Source: Lates calcarifer
Lineage: Eukaryota > Chordata > Actinopteri > Centropomidae
Direction of reading: 5' to 3'
Length of the DNA: 64,000 nucleotides
Assembly (NCBI RefSeq): GCF_001640805.2
Contig: NW_026115916.1
Coordinates: forward strand, 154,292 to 218,291
Shown: in pieces, positions 50,009 through 59,925 of the stretch
How the letters are laid out: the number at the start of each line of letters is the position of its first letter
Numbering within the stretch: the first letter of the stretch is position 1
The notes under the pieces: generated by a model
What the model saw: only the letters and a program-made list of their open reading frames with translations
The model's database searches: none
What the model was told of the DNA's origin: nothing
Position numbers and translations under genes: made by a program

Positions 50009-50266
50009 TCAGCCAGGTAACTGTTCCAGACCGGAAACCACACCAAGTCTGAACCAGAGCGAGCGTTGAACAAACCTGTTCATCCAGTCCTGAAGAGTCC
50101 GCTTCTTATTCCGGTCTGGATCAGGTCTCCAGAGTCTAGTCTTTAAACCGAGAGTCCGGTCCTTAATGTGCAGGTTTACACAGTAGGTGGAGGAGTAGTC
50201 CTGGTCCCGGAGCAGCAGCTGTGTGTTTGTTGTGTTACGGTGTGAGTCCGTGAATGAACTGTTCAT
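50009..50266 (-). CDS. Unrecognised 85-codon open frame between MGA and TYRO3
   Basis: A complete frame from ATG (50266) to a stop, with central residues (LLLRDQDYSSTYCVNLHIKD and RTLQDWMNRFVQRSLWF) that look more protein-like than the many repeat-derived frames here. I do not recognise the family. An acceptor-like TTTAAAG directly precedes the ATG, so it could be an exon rather than a whole gene. It lies next to the (GT)n and NRF1-like site, between the two genes. It may equally be chance. Confidence 0.2.
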   Translation of the reverse strand: MNSSFTDSHRNTTNTQLLLRDQDYSSTYCVNLHIKDRTLGLKTRLWRPDPDRNKKRTLQDWMNRFVQRSLWFRLGVVSGLEQLPG

Positions 50267-50319
50267 CTTTAAACAGGAGAAGAAATCAACATGGCTTCTG
50301 TGATGAAGCTCAACATTTC

Positions 50320-52547
50320 AGTTCTTTATTTAATCTTCACAGTAACATGTTACAGTGAATAAAACTGAATCTAACCGGATTAAATGTGAATGACGAGTTC
50401 AGTCTGGTTTAACTCCAGTTTAAGATCTGGATCCGGTTTAATGTTAAACCCATGTTAGTTTTCTCAGCTGACGTCACATTAGTCTGTTGTTAAAGTGAGC
50501 TAACATGCTAACAGTTTATCCTGTTAGTCTTCTCTGTAAGAACTAGCCCAGCGTCTCTTCAGTGGTGATGAAAGTGTTATTTCCCAGGTGAACCTGAACT
50601 CATCAGCAGAGTGAAGATGAAACCAGAGAATCAGTGACACAGGTCAGACTTTATTCACAGGTGAGGTCTCTGTACAGGTGTGGGGTCAGACAGGTGAGGA
50701 CACAACAACAGGAAGTGACAACTTCAAGTTTAATCATTAAAATGTGACACATTAAAAACATCCCAGCAGTCAGACAACACGACCTGAACCGGATCATTAG
50801 ACCTCCACAGAGACCTGGAGGAGACCTGGTTTGGTCCAGTTCACTGTGGTCCCAGGAAACGAAACCACCAGTGTCAGTGTTAGAAACAGTATTTACAGCA
50901 GCAGTCAGGGCCGGACTGACGTAGACCAGCCCCCCCCCCCCCGCCCATTAAAAACAGGTTCAATAAAAACTGAAATCATTAAGACTTCGGAAACCGGATC
51001 CTGACTCTACAAGTTCACAACAAACACATTATTAATGTTGTTAATACGACTGCAGCTTATTTTCATCATGTTTTCATCCAATCGATCAAATAACTCCTGA
51101 CAACGTCCCAGAATCCTTCACTTCCACTGATCAACGTTAAAGAATATGTTTTAAACCTGATTCATAGTAAATTTGTTACATTTTCAGTTAAAGGGTGAAC
51201 TGACTGTTATTGATTATAGTTGATTGATTAATCTGCTGATTTTTCTCCCAGTCAATGGTTTTCTCTTCAAAGTGTGAAAATAAAAACATCCGTTCTCTTT
51301 ATCAATCAACTAATCAATCATCAGACAGGAAGTATTGATCATGCAGCTGAGAGCAGCTGTCAGTCACCTCTGACCTCTAATTAATTATTGATCTGTATCT
51401 ATCACATGACCAGTCAGTCTCACTGTGAACCAGAGGAACAGTAGAAACGTCCTCAGACGTCTCAGCAACAACAACTCCAGTGATCAAACACTGAGCAGAT
51501 TATTGATCAGCTGATCAGATGATTTATTGATGAGTTGTTGAGACTGTGACTCTGATCTGCTTCATGTTCAACAGAAACAGTTCAGTTTAAAGGTTCCTGA
51601 GCTTTCACCCACCTCTCCTGGACTCTTCAGGTCCTGAAGAGACGTTTCATCATCACATGGTGGAGTGAGGAAGAAGACCAGGATCTGTGCCGAAAGCTCA
51701 GGAACTAACAGAGGTAACAGAATAACAGAGGCCACATGGTGCGTTCAAAGACGAAAACAATGTCAGATATCTGAACTCGTCATGATCTCAGTGTCAAACT
51801 GAACAGTTACTGTACAAACTGGTCTGTCCCAGTCCAGTCCAGTCTAGTCTAGTACAGGACAGCATCCTGAGTCTGTCCTCCAACAAATATCCAAAGTAGA
51901 GCTCTTATTTTGAAGGACCAGTTTCCTCTGTAGCCTCAGATTTCACAGTAAAAGCTTCATAAAGACAGACAGTTGTTGACCCGTTTGATCCAACACAACC
52001 TGAGGACTTTACTGTCATTCTAACGTGGTTCTAATGTTCTGATGTTGTCGTTCCTTCTTCTTGTGTTGTTGTGTTCAGTGAAATAAAGTGATTTTGAGCT
52101 CCGTCTCAGGTCGACTGTTGACTCAGTCTGATGTTTGATTGATTGATTTATTGATTAGTTGATTAGTTGATGAGTCAATCATCAGAAAAATAATCAGAAC
52201 CTGTTTTAAGAACTGATCAGTCTGGTTCCAGCTGCAGAGCAGACTTCCTGTTTCCTCTGAGACATTTATCAATAATCGATCAGGGAACTGATCAGGAGAT
52301 CAATGGATGACAAGAGTAATCATTAGCTGCAGCAGAGTGTGTGTTTGTGCTGATTGTGTCAGAGGCAGTGACCAGGTGTGACAGGTGTGTGTAATGAGAT
52401 TACTCTGACAGACAGTACCTTCAGTCTGAGCTCAAAGTTCAGTCTCCGCCCTCCTGCTGCTGCTTGGTGCAGTAAACCAAGCGCCTCTCTCTGGTCAGCT
52501 GACTAACGGGCCAATCAGGTGGGAGTGCTGTGATTGGTCAGTCTCTG
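50320..52547 (-). other. TYRO3: TYRO3 3' untranslated region and spacer (inferred)
   Basis: The 2.2 kb after the TYRO3 stop hold no recognised gene. Minus-strand poly(A) signals (TTTATT on the plus strand) occur near 52147, 51521, 50650 and 50325; any could end TYRO3. A C-run lies at 50931-50942. Without transcript data the end cannot be fixed. Confidence 0.35.
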
Positions 52548-53546
52548 TCAGACGTTAATGACGATGTCATCCTCGTCCTCCGCGTCCCTCACCTCCTCCT
52601 GTAAAGTGTCCATCGACTCCCTCCTCCTCCTCCTCCCTCCCTCCTCCTCCTCCCCCTCCCCCTCCTCTCCCTCAGGGCCTCCACAGGGGCCGATGATGTA
52701 CCTGTAGTCTCCTCCGATGGCGAGCGCCGCCCCCGACCCCACCATAAGCCAATCCTTCTCCTCGTCCTCCGCCCGCCGCTGCCAGGGGACACTCCAGCTC
52801 GATGCTGCCTCCTCTGGGCCCAGGGCGCTCACTCGTCCTCCTCCCTCCCTGCCCAGCCCCCCCCCCCTCCAGGTTGACGTAGAGTAGGGGCTCCTTCTGG
52901 GGGGGTGGGGGACAGGCTGAGCCACAAAGACTCCAACTGCTCCACCAGCTGCTGGAAACTGGGACGACACCTAGGAACAGGACTCCAACAGCTGTGCATG
53001 ATGTCGTAACTGTGGGGGGGGGGGCATGTGATCAGAGAACATGGGGGGGGGGTATATGGAAGAACACTATCAGTTCAGACTCACATGTCCTGTAGTAGTG
53101 TAGTGTAGTTGTCTAGTAGTTGTGTGTAGTGTAGTAGTGTAGACTCACATGTCCTCCCTGCAGTCTGCAGGTCTCTTCAGTCGCTCTCCTTTGATCAGGA
53201 ACTCGTAGATCTCAGAGTTCTCCACCCCGGGGTACGGAGTCTGACCACGAGTCATGATCTCCCACATTGTCACACCGAACGCCCACTGACACACACACAC
53301 ACACACACAGTGAACTCTACAGGTTTTTCACTCAGAGTCGATCAGAAACATTTAATTAGAATCAGTGTGTGTGTGTGTGTCAGTACCACGTCGCTCTGTG
53401 TTGTGTAGACGTTGTCGGCCAGACTCTCCAGAGCGATCCACTTCACAGGCAGTTTGGAGACGGAGCCCTGTCTGTAATAATCTCCACTGTAGATCTTCTT
53501 AGAGAGACCGAAGTCTGCCACACACACCGTCATGTTCTCATCCAGC

Positions 53547-53603
<57 letters not shown>

Positions 53604-54289
53604 CTTTAAAATCTCTACCAGCTGTGATGACAAACCTCAGACTTCCTGTTGTCATTGAACACAGCAGTTCAGTCATGTGATCAACATCAGGTGTTTTTGT
53701 GATCATGCACCATGTCAAAATGTGTTTCTGTGAGACCCCTGTGACCTCTGTGACCTCTGTGACCTCTGTGTGAGACGCTGACAGCTGATTGGTGAACTCA
53801 CATGCAGTTTCTGGCGGCAAGGTCTCTGTGGATGATGCTCCTGCTGCTCAGGTACTCCATCCCCCGGGAGATGTCCAACATGAACTGGACCAGGGTCTGC
53901 AGGGACAGGTCCTTGGGGGGGAGGCAGGAGGACAGGGTCAGGGATCAGGTGATGTTCATGGACCACCTCTAAAGTCAGGAGAAATGAGCTCTTACAAATG
54001 GCTGCTCTCCCAGTCTGGACAGCAGCAGGAAGGTGTGCAGGTCTCCATGTTTCATGAATGGCAGGACCACCATCGGGATCGGCAGCCTCTGGCCCGGACG
54101 CCGGTGAAGACTCACTCCTATTGGATGAGACAGACTGTCAATCAAATCACCTGACCTCTGATCCCTGGTTAACATCTGTGTGTGTGTGTGTTACCAATGA
54201 GCTGGATGACGTTGGGGTGGTGGAAGTCCTTCATGTAGGCCGCCTCCTTCAGACACTGCTCGATGTCACCTGACGAGGTGATGTCAGCT

Positions 54290-54334
<45 letters not shown>

Positions 54335-54708
54335 GTAAACCAGCTGTCTCTGGTTCGTCTCATCAGCAGAAGCAGAAACATCTGACTCACATTTCAGGAC
54401 TTTGACTGCGACTTTCTGGACCGACGTGTCCTCAGGAGTCTTCAGGAATGCCTCACGTACTGAGCCGAACTCACCTGCACAGGTACACACACACACACAC
54501 TTAAACACTAATGACATGATTGTTATTGATCACAGTGTTGTTCTGGTCATCTAGTACTGACCCTGGACTGGTTCTGGACTCTCTGTATATGTAGTTGTTG
54601 TTGCTGTGTTACCTTTCCCCAGCATGTGTCCCAGTGTGATGAGTCTCTCTGGGATCAGGACGTCCTGCAGTTTGTTCTTCAGGTCGTTGTTTATACCCAG
54701 ACTGTCCA
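52548..54708 (-). CDS. TYRO3: TYRO3 tyrosine kinase domain and C-tail, exons 12-19
   Basis: The glycine loop LGKGEFGSV crosses the exon 12/13 border, VAVK supplies the ATP lysine (about residue 525), HRDLAARN the catalytic loop (D about 630) and DFG is at about 648-650. The activation loop [10 protein letters not shown] has the TAM double tyrosine. [19 protein letters not shown] and [20 protein letters not shown] follow, and [17 protein letters not shown] ends the C-lobe. In the tail, EPLLYVNLE and GDYRYIIGP correspond to human DPLYINIE and SDCRYILTP but lie in different frames here, separated by C/G homopolymers. Confidence 0.93.
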
Positions 54709-56327
54709 CTAGAGGGAGACACACACACAGGAGTTGGTGATGTCACAGCTGCACAGGTGACCTCACCTGTGCAGCTGTGACATCACCTCTGACATCAGAG
54801 GAAACACCTGGAGGACAGGTGTGCGAGGACAGGTGTGAGACAAGTGTTCCTGTAACAGGAAGATTAGGATGGTTGTTGTCATGAGGTCAGACGATCTGAC
54901 TGGCTGTCAGACAGCAGGTAAATACAGGTCGCAGTGTTTGGTGTAAACAGACGAGAGTTGAAGGACGTCCAGAGTCTGAACCTGGTCTTTGCCTCTGAAC
55001 CAGTTCTGTCTGGTTTCATGGTCCTGGTTCAGATCTACACATCAGACAGATCCTCTCAGTCTGGTTCTGTTTGAGGTGTGGATCTGTCAGAAGGTCTGAC
55101 CTGAACCTGCTGGAACCTGAATCAGGTGATGCCTGAGGTGAACCCTGATGTCTGCAGGTCTGTGTCGGACTCACATGTGGACTCCTGCGGTTCAGAACAG
55201 TTCCTGTTGAAGGACCGAGCTGCTGTGAAGGAGACGGAGCTCTCAGGACCTGGAGGCTTAAAGACTGAGCTGAGGAAACAGGAAACAGAACCAGAGTCAG
55301 AGACTGCTTTGTCCGTGCCTCAACACCTTCCCCCCTCTGCCTGAATCAGCTCATTGGTTCCTACTGAAGACATCGATCTTTAAATCAAACCTCAGAAAGT
55401 CTTTACAGTTATTTACTGCGTGGAACTACTTTCAGCGGCGGATTAATCTGGATCTGGACTGATCTCAGCTGCTCTGAATCCAAGCAGATTTTCGTACCCA
55501 AACTGTGTCTCTTTTCCTCGGTGGTGAGCAAGGACAGTGAGCAGCAGACCCACCACAGTGGCCACCAGCAGACCCAGCAGAACCCCGACCCACATGTGGC
55601 TCCGTGGGACCTGGACCTGCACTGAGGGACCAGCAGGAGATCAATCAGCCAATAATTAATCACATCGTCAGTCAAACATCACCATATATTACTACCACTG
55701 ACAACAACAGTAGCAGAACACAGGTGATCTACCTGAGGCCGGCAGAACCAGCACCGGGCGGCTCCAGGGACCACAGCCCACTGAGGTGCAGGCCGACACC
55801 TGGAAGGAGGCGTTAAAGAAGCGACCTCCTCCTGACAGCTGAGCCCAGTTCCCCTTAAACAGCAGAGGCTCCTGGGAAAACAGAAAGAGACAAGATCAAA
55901 CTCTGCTGCTTCAGTCTGAGGGAGAGACTACCACTCCCAGGGTGCATTTCACCCACAAACAGCCAATCACAGAGCTTCAGCTTCTGTTGTCTCTACACAC
56001 ACAGACACACCTTGGTTCACCTGCCGACTCACCAACATCCACGTACCTGCACAGTGTGGGAGAACCGACCAATCAGCAGCAGAACAACTGGAATCAAAAC
56101 GTCACAGTCGACTAATGATCATAATAAACCTGTTTCTAGCTGATCTGTCGGCCGTCTTTACACCTGTGTTACACCAACTCCACTGAGAGTTTAAAACTAC
56201 CTGATAAACTGACTGCAGATCAGTTTTCTTCTAGTCTGACGTCACACATCAGAAAACAGAGAAGCTCAAACCCCACCTGCTCACAGCTGACCAATCACTG
56301 AGACAGGTGACTGTGCTGTCACAGTAT

Positions 56328-56366
<39 letters not shown>

Positions 56367-57121
56367 TAATACTGAGTCCTAGTTTCCATGTTTAAAATCC
56401 ATAGAGAGGGAGTGCTTTGAGCTGTTAGCCATTAGCTGTTACAGGTTACCTGTTAGACATTAGATATTAGCCATTAGCTGTTAGAAATGAAATGTTAGCT
56501 GTTAGCCATTAGCTGTTAGATATTAGCCGTTAGCTGTTAACGAGGCTAAACTCATCCCTGAACCTGGATCAGTCTGACTCTCACCTGTGGTTCTCCTCCC
56601 AGAGTCCACTGCACCTTGTAGGCTAACAGTTTCCCCTGCAGCTCGTCCTCCTGAAGCTTCGCCCAGTTCAGAGACAGCTGCTGCTCCGACAGGTCAAAGG
56701 TCAGGTTCCTGGGGGCCACCGAGGGCACTGCACACACCCACACACACACACACACAGGTTACTGTACGTGATGTGACCTCTGTTGATGTGTATGTTCATG
56801 GAGGAGTGTGTGTTGCCGTGGCGACCACAGGTGAGCTCAGTGTTGTGAGGTAAACAGCAGAAGTGGTTTGGTCAGTTCACTCAGTTGTTGGAACAACAGT
56901 GGATCATAGAGCTGCTGCGGCTCTGAGCTGCACTCAAAACAAGCTCTCTGTGTTTGAGCAGGGGGAGGCAACACCCCCTCCCCTCCCTCCCCCAGCCTGT
57001 GGGTGGCGCTGCAGAGTCTGCAGGCTGCAGCTCAGTCCTTTCATATGGATTGAGGCCACAGACAAAAGCTGATTGTACGGAGAGGACTGGAATCTACTGG
57101 ATCAGATCCAGCTGGACCAGC

Positions 57122-57171
<50 letters not shown>

Positions 57172-59892
57172 CTCTCAGACAGAGCAGCCTCAGAGCTCAG
57201 CTCTCAGAGAAACAGGAAGCAGCAGACACGTCTCTCTTCTCATTGAGGTTCTGCAGGTGAAGATGAACTGACCTCACCTGAGACAGTTACACCTGAGACA
57301 GTTACACCTGTGTGTCTCATAGGTTCTGTCCTCACCCATATTTTCTGTGTTTGGGAGGTGATGACATCACATGACCTACCTGTCCTACCTGTCGCTGTGC
57401 ACAGGCAGAAACACCTGTGTCTTTCTGTTCTGTTCACAGTGGAAGTGACAGGTTTACACCTTTAACCTCAGCAGAGCCCTCTGTGTGTGTGGTCCACAGC
57501 GTCCTCTGACTCACACCTTTTCACCATGGCAACAGCAGCTAAGGTTCATGGGTACTGTAGCTCTCAGAAAATCTAAACCAATCAGCTGTTAATGAGGCGA
57601 GAGCAACGATTGATGATGTTGATTATAAAAATGAGTCAACGCTGAATTTCAGTGTCGTATTAAACCATCAGAGGAAACTGCAGGTTCACTACAGGAAGTG
57701 CTGGGAGCAGCATCACTTCCACTGTCTGTCATGACTGAACTACTAATGAAGAAGAACCAGTGAATGAACAGCAGGGAGAAGAAGCATGAATGAAACTCTT
57801 TAAAGTCTGAGGGCATTTCAGTGAAAATAAACCAGTGAGAGCAGCTGAATCTGTAGAGCAGAGTTTTCATTTCACAGCAGCTGTAATGTCTAAACTGGCA
57901 GCTGGCTGTAAACAGACATGTTTGTCATCCAGGTGTGCAGACGTGAGCAGGTGATGTGTAGGAGTGTGTGTGTAAAGTTTATATTGGAACTGTCGGCTGC
58001 AGCCTCTATAAACACATCAGACCAGATGAAGTCTGATCACAGGCCCCGCTGACCTGTCAGTGAACTAAGCTAAAGCTAACACAGTGTCCTGAGCCGATCA
58101 TCAGGGTTAGGGTGTGGATGAGTTCTGCGTTCGACACCGTGGACCACAGTCAAAGTGACAGAGGTAAGCTGTAGAGAGGTAAAACCTGGCCTGGAGCCCG
58201 GAACAGGAAGCAGAGATGGAGGCTGCGACTGAGTAATCTGTGGCTGCAGCTCCTGAGCCAGGTGTTTCCCATCATGCCCTGCAGCACCTGGCTCTACAAC
58301 CTGCAGCCCTGATCTGCCGAGGTCAGAGTCTAACCAGGTCCTGATCACACCTGGATCACACCTGGATCACTTGACGTGAGTAATGTCTGTCTGTCTGTCT
58401 CTGGGCTCAGGTGAGTTACCTGTCTGTACCTGTTCAGGTAGGACAGAGGGTCAGCAGCAGGTGTTTATCAGTTGTCTTACCTGACTCAGGCGTGTGGAAG
58501 TGCAGCCAGGGGGAGAAAGGAGATGCCCCCACCTCGTTGACACAGGAGACCCTGGCGCTGTAGTTAGAGTGACTCCTCAGACCTGAGAGGACCAGGAGGT
58601 GAGGAGGAACCTGGACCTCCTGCTGAGGGAGGTCCCACCTCCTGACGGCCCGTCGACACACCTGAGGAGGGGGGGGGATTATCTGAATTATCTGATCTGA
58701 TCTGATCTGATGTGTGTGCGTGTGTGTGTGTGTGTGTGTGTTACCTGGACGATGCAGGTGGACAGCTCAGAGTGACCGGTGAATCCTGGTTTCCATGACA
58801 ACGTGATGTTGTTGTCCACCATCCTCAGGACATGGAGCTCGACCGGAGCCCCTGGCAACACTAAACCCCACCCCCAGAGAGACATCAGCCAATCAGAACT
58901 CAGCATCAGTGACCACAGCAGGTTCAGGTTCAGGTGTATGTGCTGTGAGTCAGTAGAGACCTGGATCCGGTTTTAGAGTGGGAACCTTTGGGGATGGTTT
59001 TTGTTCCCGGTGAGTGAATGTGGCACAGAAGCTGCTGTCACTGTGCCTCCAGTTGACCAATCAGATCAACAGACTGAGCGCAGCCTCCTCTGATTGGTGC
59101 TCACACACACGATGTCAGTGTGTACCTAACTGACCCCTGACCTCTGACCTCCCAGTTTGGTCAGAGAGGTGACAGGTGTGAACCCTGTTCTCCAGCTCAC
59201 CTGTGTGAACAGGTGATGTTCCATCAGCACTGCTGCTGCTTAGAGACTTAACAGGTCTCAGGACTGAATAGATGAATAGATGAAGAGATGAAGAGATGAA
59301 CAGGTGAACAGATGAACAGGTGAACAGATGAACAGGTGAAAAGGTGATCTGACCTTTGATGTGAACTGTTCCGGTTCTGGAGACTGAGATCCCTCTGGTG
59401 TTCTTGGCTTCACAGTAAAACTTCACACTGCTGTTCACACCTGCAGACACAGAAGTGATCACAGGTGAGTCAGCTGTCAATCACAGATACTGATCAGAAC
59501 TATTGATTAGTTATTCTCTGTCTACACTGAGCAGCTGAGTGTCTGATACCAGCTCACACCTGGATCACACCTGTCCAACTCTCAGGTTGATCAGTTGATT
59601 GATCAATAAGTCAGTCAGCAAGAAAATGAGTCTGAAACTGTGATAATCAATAAACCATCGATCAGTTACTGATAATAAAAACCAAACATCTTTGTAAGCC
59701 TGGATTTAATTTAGAGATAAAACTACTTATTGATTAACCGAGAAAACAATCAGCAGATTGATTGAAAAGGAAATTAATTATTACTTTCAGTGATGATCAG
59801 ACTGATCACATGATCAATGATCAGTTCACTGACTCCTCGGGTTTAAAGGAACAGTGATTCACAACCTGGATCAATAACTGACATCAGACTGA

Positions 59893-59925
<33 letters not shown>

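Noticed and set aside
56040..56100. Possible extra TYRO3 exon ([14 protein letters not shown] frame with a donor-like end)
   Set aside because: Exons 8 and 9 already join in phase 0 and match the human fibronectin domain without it; adding it would break the phase.
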